In this document: positions 1 to 13,900 of the stretch, piece by piece | Layout of the letters: the number at the start of each line of letters is the position of its first letter | How positions within the stretch are numbered: position 1 is the first letter of the stretch | Source of the DNA: Sipunculus nudus | Lineage: Eukaryota > Annelida > Sipuncula > Golfingiida > Sipunculidae | DNA length: 64,000 bases | Direction: 5' to 3' | NCBI GenBank assembly: GCA_026874595.1 | Contig: CM049316.1 | Coordinates: 12,452,839-12,516,838 of the forward strand | Made by a program: the position numbers and the translations under genes | The notes under the pieces: generated by a model | Database searches by the model: none | Told to the model about the DNA's origin: nothing | What the model saw: only the letters and a program-made list of their open reading frames with translations

Positions 1-568
1 CTTTCCCTCCGGAATTTATAAGAAGAACTGTCATTCGATGATCCTCCGTTAAACTGGCACGTTCCGGCCCTTCCTCACGGACAGTACCGTTACGGGGCTA
101 ACTTTTGCCCTGTTCGTGCTTTCAGTTACTCTCTAGAAGCTATTCCTTCTAAAAAGGGGGGGAGCGCAAGAAGTTGTTTATTTCAACGAAAGTCACCATT
201 TCAAACAAAGAAATTAGCCCTATCACCATTTGTGCATGGCTAAAAGCTACCATTATCTCAGCATATGAATCAGCTTCTCCATCAACCTTAGACCAGCTTC
301 CCGTCAAAGCTCATGACATCAGGGCCCTTTCTACATCATTGGGCCATTTATCGGGGATATCCCCAAACCAACTGGTCAAGAAGGCTATTGGAAGTTGCCT
401 TCTTCATTCACCCACTTATATCTCAAGGATGTCAAATTCCAAGCTTGGGGCCTTTATTCCTTGGGCCCTGTGATTACGGCGGGTGAGGTCCTACAATTCT
501 CCAGTCCGTCCTCGCATCCTGCATCTGTTCCGGCAACGACGTCTTCGGCTGCTCCATCACTGCTGTGA
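1..568 (+). pseudogene. DIRS-type retrotransposon tyrosine recombinase, decayed 3' part
   Basis: Three successive reading frames give one continuous resemblance to the tyrosine recombinase of DIRS-like retrotransposons. Frame 1 (to about 160) carries a C-P-V-R-A segment. Frame 3 (about 165-385) carries a K-K-L-F-I-S strand, the box II motif A-H-D-I-R-A-L (H-x-x-R catalytic pair) and a preceding I-S-A-Y-E. Frame 2 (about 390-568) carries Y-W-K-L-P-S-S-F-T-H-L-Y-L-K-D-V, whose late Tyr is the likely nucleophile. A stop at 19-21, a frame change in the A/G run near 155-170 and another near 385 show that it is dead. These enzymes insert circular DNA intermediates. The element starts outside the window. 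It lies in a KIF15 intron, upstream of the first visible exon. The recombinase call is firm; the DIRS subclass rests on motif recall. Confidence 0.75.
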
Positions 569-627
569 TGTTCCCCTCATTCCGTCGTTCCAGGTAGGTA
601 TCCCCTCCCTAAGCTTTATCTGTTATT

Positions 628-990
628 TTCTCATTAATACAGAAACGGCTCACAATTATGTTTACGTGATAAAACCCCCCCATTCCCTCCCTGTGAATGG
701 TGGTTTTGTTAGTAAACTGTTGTTAGCTTTTCTGTATTACAAACAACACTCCCTCCCAGTCCACTTCCTTCCGCCATCGAAAAAAAAAGTGATTACAGGA
801 AACGGAAGTGTGACCTAGATACACGGGAACGAGGCGGGTTTGGGCGATAATAGGCCCAATAAGGGAAAATTTTCGGTTGGCTTACTCTGGCGTATAAACT
901 TTAACAGAGAAAATTCTCATTAATACAGAAAAGCTCACAACAGTTTACTAACAAAACCACCATTCACAGGGAGGGAATGGGGGGTTATCT
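628..990. repeat. Inverted repeat downstream of the DIRS remnant
   Basis: A segment at 668-739 reappears inverted at 921-989. The arms share the C-rich run, the GAATGGTGG block and the TTAGTAAACTGTTGT block, and are separated by about 180 bp. A direct copy of TTCTCATTAATACAGAAA also occurs at about 629 and 913. DIRS elements end in inverted terminal repeats with an internal complementary region, so this may be the 3' terminus of the element ending at 568. That assignment is inference. Confidence 0.6.
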
Positions 991-1156
991 GGCATCTAAC
1001 ATATGGATTTCCTTTATGGGGGCGGGGGGAGACCATTCTTTAATATGCGAATACGAAAGCATGAATAAATAAAATGAAAATGAAAAAATAACAGGGTAAG
1101 AATTAGACATTATTAAACTCATATGTTGCCCAGGATATTTATTGCACGTGGCAATT

Positions 1157-1690
1157 GGGTTTTACATATCTTTGTTGGGTTGGCCATATCCTTGTTGGGT
1201 TGGCCATATCCTTGTTGGTTTTGCCATGTCCTTGTTGGGTTGGCCATGTCCTTGTTAGGTTGTCCATGTAGGGTTAGCCATGCCCTTGTTGGGTTAGCCA
1301 TGTCCTTGTTGGGTTAGCCATGGCCTTGTTGGGTTTGCCATGTCCTTGTTGGGTTGGCCATGTCCTTGTTGGGTTGGTCATATCCCTGATGGGTTGGCCA
1401 TATCCCTGTTTGGTTGACCATGTCCCTGTTTGGTTGGCCATGTCCTTGTTGGGTTGGCCATGTTCTTGTTGGGTCGGCCATGTCCCTGTTGGGTTGGCCA
1501 TGTCCTTGTCAGGTTGGCCATGTCCATGTTGGGTTAGCCATGTCTTTGTTTGGTTAGCTGTTGGATTGGCCATATCCCTGTTGGGTTGGCCATGTCCTTG
1601 TTGGGTTGGCCATGTCCTTGTTGGGTTGGCCATGTCCTTGTTGGGTTGGCCATGTCCTAGTTTAGTTGACCATGTCCTTGTTATTTTTAG
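1157..1690. repeat. 20-bp minisatellite (about 26 units)
   Basis: Tandem 20-bp units are built on TTGGCCATGTCCTTGTTGGG, with scattered point differences and a few length changes. Because 20 is not a multiple of 3, a 60-bp superperiod opens long frames on both strands (for example 1320-1709 + and 1274-1633 -) that encode Pro/Gln/Asn/Gly or Cys/Trp-rich repeats. These frames are a by-product of the repeat, not genes. The array lies in the KIF15 intron before the exon at 1930. Confidence 0.95.
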
Positions 1691-1929
1691 TATTGAACTT
1701 CAAAGCTGAAAGTTTAATCCTGCAAGGGACACAAGGACAACTTGATTAAATCTCAACAGTACTACAGATAATTGCTCTGATGTCTTAACTTTTATTTATT
1801 ACTTCTGGATATTTCTAAACCCATGCCTAGAGTTCACTGCCACCTGCATTCCATAAACCAGTGGTGACAAAATGACATGGTGTCTTTGGTATTTCAACTG
1901 TGTAATCATAATATCATTTTTAACATCAG

Positions 1930-4900
1930 CTTCGGCAACAGAAAGAAGATGAAGCCATCCAGAGAGATGCAGAAATCACATCTCTGAAAAAGACAATAGA
2001 GGAATACCAGAGGATGTACCAGTCTCACCGTCGGACCAGCATCATACAGACCAAAAACATGAACGAAAGACACATGGAAACATTAAAGGTAATTCCTGTT
2101 GTTCATAACTGCATCACCAAGTCACTACTGCAAAGATGATAATGAAGTAAACTGTTGAATAGTTCATAATTAAAATATTAGAAATGTGATTGAAAATAAT
2201 CTTATTGATCATATGTCCAGTTTATATATGTGTCATAGATTCACCATTTTTACTGCACCTGCAGCTGCTTTAACATTTAAGGTATGCGAAACAGGAAAAA
2301 AAGTCTTTTTCCGTGGCATATTTTGAAAATATGTCATAAAAATTAGAGGAATCCTATTTCATGAAGTAGTGAGGACCCTCATTCAGTGGTGGTATCGTCA
2401 GAAGTGCAGAAACCCTTCAACATTTTAACTTTGTTCTTTAAACATTGTTTACACAGATTATAACTACCCCTAAGAAAGCCAAGTACGAGCTTCGTAACCG
2501 CACGGTCCTGGTGCCAGGCAGTGAGCAACAGGATGATGAAACATGCGAGGAGGGGATTCCAAAGTTTGATCTGAGCGGAGATGAAGGAATGATCGCGGAG
2601 GAATGTGAACCCAGTGACATGAATGACAAGGCTGCCCTGAGAGTAGAAATAGAACAACTACAAGTAGGTTTTCTTTGTCACAGTGTGTAGCTTAACTATC
2701 TTCAGTATCTTGTTTGGTTAAGCATAGAGTAAAATTAGGCCACAGCGACCTACATTTGGTGAAGTGCTGGATTAAAACAAGATTTTGAGCACCTTAAAGT
2801 CAGACTCTTGGTGTCCATGGATCCTGAGAAACATTTGATATTTTACTAAAACCAAATAATTTGACTAAATTACATATATAAACCTGTGAGAAATTGTGAA
2901 ATATAATTGCAGTCTCTCCATTTTGTGTAAAAAAGCATGCAAATTATTTCTCAATGAAAGCAGGGATTACTGTGGAATTTGTTGTGTATATTGATTTTGG
3001 ATATGCTTATTCATTGCATTTATCATTCACAGATATTTGTGTTTATAGGTTTTGATGATTTGTATTCTAATCTGAACAACAGGGGTTACATGATTTTTCG
3101 TTTCATTTATTTTCTACTCGACTGAAGCTGATCTTGGCCTGATTCCTCAAGTCCTTACCTGTAAGTCCAAGTCTGAGGCCAGTACTGTTGAATCTAAAGT
3201 CTGACTTTATAAAGAAGTGTCACCAATGTGTACCATGCACCCATATGAAGGTTGTGCTTTTACATTGACTGGTTGAACTATGTTTGTTTATGCTAGGAGG
3301 AGGTGTGTGAGCTGCGGGCCCTGCTGGATGCCAAGGAGAGCGAGATCCTGGAAACTGTCCAGCGAATGACCAAGCTGGAGGAGGAGTCCCGTCAGCTGAC
3401 CAAGTACCTAGAGGAGACGAGAGCTACCGCTGTTGATGAAGCCAAGACATCGTCTTCTCTCAGGGATAAACTGGATGAAACCATTAAGGATAAGATCTGT
3501 ATGTATATCAAAACTTCTTTCTTTTATTTTGATAGATTAAATATTTCCATTTTCATTTTTGTCATCTTAACAAAGGCCAAAAAAAAAGAGTGGGTTCTCA
3601 GACACTTTTTCAGAAATCAGTGTGTGAGGGTGATTTTCTTATTTTACTTTTTTTGTATGTTTCAATAAAAATTGTCATAAGATCAGGGAAAAGCATGATG
3701 AAGACATAATTGTTTTGCTAAACAGGTAAAAGCACTATATAACAAAGGAAATCTTATCAAAATTGTGTTACTTTATCTTCTTGAAAGAAATGTATGAGTG
3801 GCTGGAGCTTAAAATTGGCTCACATGTTTCCTTAGAATCCCCTTTTGGCCTAGTCCGCATATTCACCACGATCACCTCACTCAGTGTGCATTACAGCATC
3901 ATTAAATGTGTGTCAAACTGGAAATGGTCAAAATAATTATCCTGGAATTTTAGCAAATTCACCAGGGAAAAAATCTGTTAATCTTATTTTCATGAAGTGC
4001 TGGGGGACCATGGTTAAGGTGTTAACATTGTACTAGCTCATTGTATGATCTACCTTAAACTTTTGTTTTCAGTATTGGAGCATGAAGTTCAGGACCTGAG
4101 GATAGTGAGCACGTCCTTTGAAGATCAGTTTAAAAACCTGCAAAAGAAACAAGAAAGTGAAATGAATGAATTCCGACAGAAGATACATGAACTTGAGGAT
4201 CAGGTAAACTTACACATATAAACTGCATAGTCATTTATCCTTCATTTGTTTATAACTTGCATGTGTGCTAGTCATTAAAGCCACATATTCACTCGCCTTA
4301 TCTGTAGAATTTTAGTGATTTCTGGCTTACTCAGTGGACGTATTCATGAACTGAAGGTACTTCTTGCTAAAAAAGGTTCCTATAATGTCTCTATCCTTAT
4401 CTGTAGAATTTTAGTGATTTCTGGCTTACTCAGTGGACGTATTCATGAACTGAAGGTACTTCTTGCTAAAAAAAGGTTCTTATAATGTCTCTATCCTTAT
4501 CTGTAGAATTTTAGTGATTTCTGGCTTACTCAGTGGACGTATTCATGAACTGAAGGTACTTCTTGCTAAAAAAGGTTCCTATAATGTCTCTGTGACAGAT
4601 GAATAACCTTGTTTATCCTCAGGCTATTAGTAATGGCACATACACCCATGTTGACAAACAGAAAAACTTGATTAATTTTGAATTAGTTCTGTTTATTTAT
4701 TTTTCTAATAATGATTTATCAATATTTTCGTGTCTCTTTTTTTATAAGACCTGGAAATCCACTGATATTCATTTATTGATTTTTGGTGAATAGTTGGGGA
4801 ACAAAACAATAGAAATTGAGAATCAGCAGGAAGAACTAACCAAGCTTTCATATGAGAATGATCTTCTGAAGGTAAGAATGTAATTCTTTCATTTTTATGA

Positions 4901-7900
4901 TGTTAAATGCTAGTGTTTATGGTGCAATATATGTCACTGTCAGCATATATGGTTATGAGTCACATTGATCAATGGCCCAGATGATATAAAGTTTATTTGT
5001 GAAACATAAAATGTGATCCTGTGATGTGTAATTTAGTGTATTTTGAAGTGGGGTATTCTATTTTATACATTTTAATGTCATGAATATAAAATATAGCCAC
5101 ATATTTCCTGTAACAAATAAAGCCAAGAAAGTCAAGTTCAAGATATTCTCCATTTACCATGGCAGGTTATATATAACACCACCAGATGTCAGCAGCTATC
5201 ATTGAAATGCTTCTGGTCAGACTGCACTGTCATATACTTCAGCTTTAGTGTGAAGTGCTTTTGCAAATGTAGAAGACTTTCCCATCTGATTGGATTAGCC
5301 CCTCACCATAGCTTGAGAAAAAAATTAGTGAGGCCTGTCAAAGCTCAGAATTGTGTTTTAACTTGAATCTGTTTTGGGACAAATAAATTATGAATAGCTG
5401 GGAATGTCTTGTTATTAGATTTTTGATACACTGCGAGGTTGTTAACTATTATGGGATGGTGTATACAGGAGGAGAGGTCGAGCTGGGAGGATGAACGAGG
5501 GATGTTAGAACACCAGCTGTCCAGTATAGAAGCCCAGCTGGCGGCCGAGAAAGCAGAACGAGGACGCGTGGTGGCGGACCTGGTGAGCATGACTGCTGAC
5601 CGTGACAGTGCCAGACAAGATAAGGAGCAGTTGATGCTGCAGCTGACAGAGCAAGAGACAGACAAGGTAAGAAATGAAAATTCTTAATGGTATTTGCTGA
5701 AAGGACCATATACAGTGTAAACTCACTTATATAACAGATTTTAGATTGTGTACTTAAGGGTAGAACATAGCCCAGTGGTTAAGGCTTTGACTTCTTATGA
5801 GAAAGTCCCCTCCATTGCTTAAAGGGCAAAAAATGTTATATCAATGCATGTTAGAGTTTTAATGTCTGAAAGACTAGTTATGTCTTTTATATTGCCTCTA
5901 AGACGATGACTTCTCATTTACTTTATTTTAAATTTCAAAGTCTTTTTTATTCCAGCAAGAGAAGCTGGCAGACATGATTGGTGACAGGGACCGTTTGAGA
6001 AGTGAGCTGGAATCTGCAAACAGGAGAGTGAGTGAGCTGGACGCAGAAATAGTGGAAAACCAGAAGAGGATCAAGGAGTTCATACGCCAACAGGAGCAGC
6101 ATGCCAAGGAAATGGCCCTCACTCGGGTACATACCACCTGCATTGTTAAAATTATATAGCTTAATACTGTACATATATTGTATGGCATGGTAGTTGGTTT
6201 CCATATAAACTGTGAGGTTGCTGTATTTTGTCCAACTTTGGTCGTTCTTGATGCTAAGATCCCTGGCCTTGGTCTTCCACAAGGTTTCCCTCTGAGTACT
6301 GGTCATTGGCAGCAAGCAAATGTAAGATAATTCTGTTCCAGTGAATAATCAAAGGAGACTCTGACTTGTGACTCCAGTTTGTTAGTAATTGCAGAATACT
6401 ACATTGTTAATAATTAAAGATGACTCATATACTATATATAAGTCATACTTAAGAATGGAAAATCAGACATTTCACATTTGACCGATTCTGCCTATTTATT
6501 CACCAGGAAATGGTAGCTACTTTAAACACACAAAAAGATCGGCTTTTACTGGCCAATGAAGAGCAGTGGCAGGAAGCAGCAGAGGCTGAGGACCGCCACC
6601 AGGGGGAGGTGTTTGCTCTCCAGGAGCAGCTCCGAGAAAAACAAGAGCAGATTGATGCAGCTCAGGCTCAGATCGAGGAGCAGGTTGCCAGGATAAACCA
6701 GTGTGATGAACAGGTAATATACTGAGGGATTGCTGAGATGTCATATTCTTAATTATTACTATTGTTATTATTTTTATTATTTTAATTAAAAATGTATATT
6801 ATTATTATTATAAAATATTTTTATTTAAGATTTATATTACAGTAAAACCTTGCCTAATGACCACCTTGGTTAAGCAACCACCTCAAAACCACTTTTTAAC
6901 AGACCTGATTCTCTTTCTCTCTTTATATAAGGCTATCCCTTAGGTGTGACCACTTTATCAAGGTCCTGATGGCGGTCGTATTTTGAGGTTTTACCATTTT
7001 TTTATACTCCTGTCATATGACGGGAGTATTATGGTACACCCACTGTTCGTCTGTCTGTTAACTTTTAGGTGTCGCCATGATAAATTACCGGGGCTTTGAT
7101 GGATTATCAATAAACTCACCGTAACTACTTACCAACTGATCATCTGGCCCCAGTTCGAGAATGGGCAACATCCACTTATAAGGTCAAGGGTCACTGGTCT
7201 GCTTTGTGGTGTCGCCATGATAACTTATGCAGAATTCGAAGAATTTTGATCAAACTCATCAGAAATTTTAATCAGTAAAATATCTCGCCTAATTTGGATA
7301 TCCAGCAAAATCCATGCTTATTTAATGAGGTTGGGGGTCACAGCATTTCGGTGGCACCTTGGTGACTTACCAAAAATGCTATAGATTTTCATGAAACTCG
7401 TAATACATATTTTACCAATAGTTTCTCACCTGAATTGCCTTATCATCAAATTCATGCATATTTAATGAAGTCAGAGGTCACCAGATAAATGATAGGCGTA
7501 ATATGCACGTTTTTGGTGCTCTTGTTGTTATTATTATTAAAGAATTTAGATAGTGCCAAATCTGTGTAAAAATGTTAGAGGGTGCTTTGAATAATACTAA
7601 GAAAGTGTAAAATACCAAAAAAACACACAAGATGTTATATAAGTTCTAAAATTGAGAAACCACAAGATATGAAACTAATTATCAGTTAGCACTCAATCCT
7701 AAAACCTCCTCTGAATAAATATGTTTTCAGTTTTGATTTGAAAATTTCAAACCACAGAGTTGAATGTCACAGATTTAAACCTCAAAGCAGGCTTGCCCCC
7801 TGAATTTAAAGAATACAAAAGTTTGCAAGTCTCACCAGGCACCGTACATATATGTGTAAGACGAGTTGTCAGAAAATATATCTTGTTTATAAATTTAGTA

Positions 7901-10900
7901 AAATTCTTGTGCGGCAGTAAAGTCAGTAAGTAGTACTGTATACTGCATATATTAATATTTTATCAGTATTTATTTTACTTATCAACTCTTGCAGCTGAAT
8001 GTGCTGGTTTGTGAAAAGACAGAGTTGGAGACTGAGAATGAATCTTTATATGATGGATCAATGACCGCACAAGCAGCACAGATGGAAGCTGAAAATCTCA
8101 GACAAGAGGCTGAGGTATTGGCCATTCATTGCTTCATTATAATTTACCTGTTTTTCTACTCATTATGTAGAACATATTTGCTCATTATTTTACCACCTTC
8201 ATCATAGGCACTTGGGCCTGCAATTAAGGCCATACATACATAGTAGTGCAGGTATCTGCCTACTTAACTAGTATTAATCCATATTTATTTAATAATTTAC
8301 TACTGTAGTGTTGTTATGTAACATTACCAGTTATCATTTAAAGTACAAACCAAGTAGCAGTTGTTTTAATGTTTGTAAATAATTTGCATATTACCCATTC
8401 TTGCATTAGGACAGGTGGGTGCAACTTCATTTGGTTTGTCCTGGAAAGTTATTTCCATTCGCTGAGTTTACCTACTGCATACACTGGTATAAATTCTGAT
8501 AGATGATGTTGTGGTAGACCCTTTACAAATTTTCATATGTAAAATTCCTCTACATTAAAGGGAAATATTGAAAATGACCCCCCTTAGGACACACTTAGCA
8601 ACATCCCTGAAACTTCAAGACCACAAACAGGCATTTCTGAGGCATGTGCACAGGGGGGCTGCCTGACAACAATTTATTGGCACCAGCAGTTTAATGTAGA
8701 TTGTTAGTGGCAGGGTATCATTGAAAATGTATTCTATTTGTTAAAACTCTGATATTTATCAGACTAACTTCATTTGCAGACTGAATATTCATCAGACTTA
8801 CTGTTTATCAGACTAAATATTCATTAGGCCCACTTAATTTGCAGACCAAGCATTTATTTACTTTAAGACTTACTTTACTTACAGACTAACCTGAAGAAAG
8901 TAGAAGAAGAAAGGTCAGAACTACAGAAGGAGGTATTAAAATGTAGTTTCTTCTTTTTGACTACTTTTTCTTGCCTAAGATTTTAATATTTACACGATGT
9001 ACTCTATCATAAAAATGTAATATACCTGTGTGCAACGTCACTTTAAAGATATTGTTGTTCATGGCATTTTGAACCATTTAAAGGCAAAACAGCAAAGTCT
9101 TCATTGAACATAAAGGTTTTAGTGACAGTCTATGACTTCTGTATTATTCATAACTTCATGCATAAAAAAATGAAATCCAGAAGTTCTTAATATCAACATT
9201 ACTCTTTTAATATATTTACCGATATTCAGTTAAAAAGTCAAATTGCCACCAACAGACCATGGAACTACCTTTAAATTAAATTATATGTATATTTAATTTA
9301 AAAATTAGTCAACATCATCCAGATGTGGATTTTTATACCTGTGTTTCCTGTCCTTTTCTAGTTATCTGTGGTTAAGGAAAAGTTGTCTGACAGTACTCGT
9401 GAGCTAGAGGTAACATCAGCAGCGAACAGTCGACTGAAAGCTGAACAAACCACTCTGCAGCAGCAGCTAAGAGATGCCCAGAGTCAGGAGAAGGATGAGA
9501 GAATTATACAACTTACCTGTGAAAACGAAGCCTTGATTAAAGACCTGGCACAGGTAAGTCCTAGATTCTCTTAAAAATCAAGATTAAGACTAAGATTAAG
9601 ACATTGATGGTGGGCACAGGTATAAGTGCCAATAATTTCCATTTAGTGTTTGGCTAAAGGTTATGTAAGGTTCACAGGCCCTGTATTTCAAGGGTTTGCT
9701 AATGTGTTTATGTGAGCATGGCTGCAATGCAGTATTTGAATATGATTGTTGCCATGGCCTGTGCATGTTATGTTGCGGGGGATGGGGGGGGGGGGGGGTA
9801 CTTGGCTTTGTGTATGAGAAAAAATGTGTCTTGTAAAACAAAAGTGATTATCACCCCTTTCTCCACCTCCATCTCCTGTCCAAAACCTTGTGCTTACTCA
9901 TATGGTCATTTAACATTATATAGAATCTAGACCTAACATTGTTTTCATTATAAGCTGTTGTACGTAGTACAGATTTACGTCATGCGGTCCTGTTGCAGAT
10001 AAAGGATAATCACGAGACAGAGATACAGGAGCTGAGACAGCAGAAGGATCGTCAGGTGGACATGATATCACAGGAGAGCAACAACATGATGGAACAGTGG
10101 GTCGTCGTTCAGACAGATAACACAAAGCTCCAGGTCAGCACTCGTACAGTATTTCCGATGTCAGTAAAACTAGCATATTACGCATTCTTTGGGTCCGTGG
10201 GACTTCACCTGATTTTATGGGCTAAGTTGACATGGGTGGAGTTTATTAGTGTATTTTCTGATAGATGGCGATGCACCCTTCATAAAATATTGTAAAATTG
10301 TGTTAGGACTTGTGGGACAACAATTTAGTGCTGCCACCATCAGTTATGATATAGATAAATAATCAAAATTCATCCATATTTACTTAATATTAATTATATT
10401 TAAGGCCTTTGGTAAAGGTTATGAAATTTATCCATGAACATACATGTATCCTTCTCAAGGTTCACACAGGTCCTTATTAACTATGCAAGTACAAGATTTC
10501 TTCATGGCCATCAAATTGATCTGATTGTATGTGTTTGTAATGTGATGAATATGGTCCTTGAAAGATCCTTAAATTAGTGCTGGAGTTTTTGCCACAAGGG
10601 TTGACCTGGAATAACCTGCCTGAGTTGCCTTAAGATGTTTATAAAAATTTAAAATGGAGGATGGTCCGACGGTGTCAGATAAAACAAAATATATGCAGAG
10701 TGTAGGCCTGTGCTTCATGTATGCAGAGTGTAGGCCTGTGCCTGATATATGCTGAGTGTAGTCATGTGCCTGATATATGCAGAGTGTAGGCCTGTGTCTA
10801 CTGTGCAGAGTGTAGGCCTGTGTCTACTGTGCAGAGTGTAGGCCTGTGTCTACTGTGCAGAGTGTAGGCCTGTGTCTACTGTGCAGAGTGTAGGCCTGTG

Positions 10901-13900
10901 TCTACTGTGCAGAGTGTAGGCCTGTGTCTACTGTGCAGAGTGTAAGCCTGTGTCCATACCTTGTTCAAGCAGCGAGCCTATTATTTAAACACATGAGATA
11001 TACCAAATGCTTTGTTTCAAATTGAGCTGAACATCATTGGCCTCTTTTTGAAGTGTTCCTTTGGTAATCATTTTATTTTTCTGTGAATACTTTTCTTCCA
11101 CATGATGTTACATCATTATCTTTCAGTACTTGTCATTCCATGTTTTATTTTCCTTTAATTATCTTTCAGGAAGAAATCCGGTCTGTGAAAAAAGAGAAAG
11201 AAAGCACTGATAGCAGGTAAAACATGTGGAGTTCTTTTAAACTCATGTGATCATTCTGGAAAAGATTTAAAGGTCATTTGAGTAACACAGCTTTTTGGGG
11301 TTTCACCTGTAAATGACCTGAATGAAATCATTGATAGTTCTTTTAAAAAGCAGGACTGATTTGTACACATGATTTCAGAATTGATATTTTAACAAAATTT
11401 TAATTAAATCTTGCATTTGTCCATAGTTTTTATTAGTCCATCAACCAAAATCTGCTACAGACTTTTCTCTGGAATAATGACATGGCCAAATATAGCAGTT
11501 AGATTCAGATTATTTAATAAAGTCATTAATCAGATTTTAAATATTGTACATCCTTCACATATATTTTTGTATTATGCGATTACAGGTATCCTATGAATAG
11601 AGGTCCCACCAGGTGACATTGATTCCATTGGCTTTAATTGGTTAGATCAAATTATGTGTAATTTTATAGAGATATATGGTATTTATAAAATTCACCATAT
11701 GTGTATAAATCAGAGTGATGGCCCAGTGATAGCGATACAATGACAGTATATTCTGGTGCAGGTTGATCCAGCTTGAGAGCGAGGTAGATCATTGGAAAGA
11801 GGAACTGAGGAGGTCTTTATCAGGCAAGCAGGACCTGGAAAGCAAACTGTCCAGTGCTGAAACGTCCATAAAGGAACTCAAACAGAGGTGGGCTGTAGTT
11901 GTAGTATACTTTAGTAAAATATACTCCATCTGTACACTTGGTTTTATCCTGGTTCATCTTCTACCTTTAATCTGACCCTGGGTTTCCTTCCACACATGAC
12001 CTTAGGCTTGTATTCCTGCAACACTTGATCTTAGGCTGGTATTCTTTCTACACTTAATCTTAGACTGGTATTCCTTCAACACTTAATTGTAGGCTTGTAT
12101 TCCTTCAACACTTAAAGGTGCCTATTCACCTACCTTTTGAAAAAGAATTTATGTGATTTCTTGCTTCCTACGTGTATATATTAATTATCTAAACGTAATT
12201 TTGGGTGTAATAAAATCTTATAACGCCTTCGTGAAGGATTTATGAACTTGTTTATAAACAACATTTTTGTAAACATAGCAATGTTGACAAATGGAAACAA
12301 CATGTAACCTAAGGTGTTAGGTTGCATAAATGCAGAGGGACAGAATGTTCACTTGTTGCAAAAGCCATTTGCACAGCTCTGGCTTATCTGACTTGCTGCC
12401 AGATACTTTTGTTGAATTTGCTTTGATAATTTTGTCGGGTCCCCACATATTATAAACACATTGATAAAAACAAAACAAGCAGCCTGTGTGCGGTAATATC
12501 GACGTTTTCTGGCCTATTTTAATAAAGGCTCAAAGGGATTACCTTTTGTTTATAAAGGTCAAATAGGTGATTCGGCCCCTTTAATCTTAGGGTTTTCCTC
12601 TCTGTACATGTGATCTTAGGCTAGTATTCCTTCTACACTTAATCTTAGTATAGTCTGAGTTTCCTTCACAACATGCCCTTATGCTGGTAATCCGTCTCCA
12701 CTTAATCTTGGGCTGGTACACCTACTACACTTAATGTTAGTCTGATCCTCCAACTACACCTGATCTTTGATTGGGAATCCTACATTTAATCTTAGTCAGG
12801 TACTTCTGCTACACTTAATCCTGGTCTGCTACTCCTACACTTAATCTTAGTCTGGTATTCCTTCTACACCTGACCTTAGTCTGGTATTCTTTCTACACCT
12901 GACCTTAGGCTGGTATTCCTTCTACACCTGACCTTAGGCTGGTATTCCTTCTACACCTGACCTTGGGCTGGTATTCCTTCTACACCTGACCTTAGGCTGG
13001 TATTCCTTCTACACCTGACCTTGGGCTGGTATTCCTTCTACACCTGACCTTAGGCTGGTATTCCTTCTACACCTGACCTTAGGCTGGTATTCCTTCTACA
13101 CCTGACCTTGGGCTGGTATTCCTTCTACACCTGACCTTAGTCTGGTATTCTTTCTACACCTGACCTTAGGCTGGTATTCCTTCTACACCTGACCTTAGGC
13201 TGGTATTCCTTCTACACCTGACCTTGGGCTGGTATTCCTTCTACACCTGACCTTAGGCTGGTATTCCTTCTACACCTGACCTTAGGCTGGTATTCCTTCT
13301 ACACCTGACCTTGGGCTGGTATTCCTTCTACACCTGACCTTAGTCTGGTATTCTTTCTACACCTGACCTTAGGCTGGTATTCCTTCTACACCTGACCTTA
13401 GGCTGGTATTCCTTCTACACCTGACCTTAGGCTGGTATTCCTTCTACACCTGACCTTAGGCTGGTATTCCTTCTACACCTGACCTTAGGCTGGTATTCCT
13501 TCTACACCTGACCTTGGGCTGGTATTCCTTCTACACCTGACCTTAGTCTGGTATTCCTTCTACACCTGACCTTAGGCTGGTATTCCTTCTACACCTGACC
13601 TTAGGCTGGTATTCTTTCTACACCTGACCTTAGGCTGGTATTCCTTCTACACCTGACCTTAGGCTGGTATTCCTTCTACACCTGACCTTAGGCTGGTATT
13701 CCTTCTACACCTGACCTTGGGCTGGTATTCCTTCTACACCTGACCTTAGTCTGGTATTCCTTCTACACCTGACCTTAGGCTGGTATTCCTTCTACACCTG
13801 ACCTTAGGCTGGTATTCTTTCTACACCTGACCTTAGCCTAGTATTCCTTCTACACCTGACCTTAGGCTGGTATTCCTTCTACACCTGACCTTAGGCTGGT

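Noticed and set aside
1274-1709. Repeat-rich ORFs on both strands as coding genes
   Set aside because: They follow from the 20-bp minisatellite periodicity, occur in opposite strands at once and lie in an intron.
5760-5815. tRNA-derived SINE head in a KIF15 intron (AGCCCAGTGGTTAAGGCTTTG)
   Set aside because: Only a box-A-like segment is visible, with no B box at the right distance.
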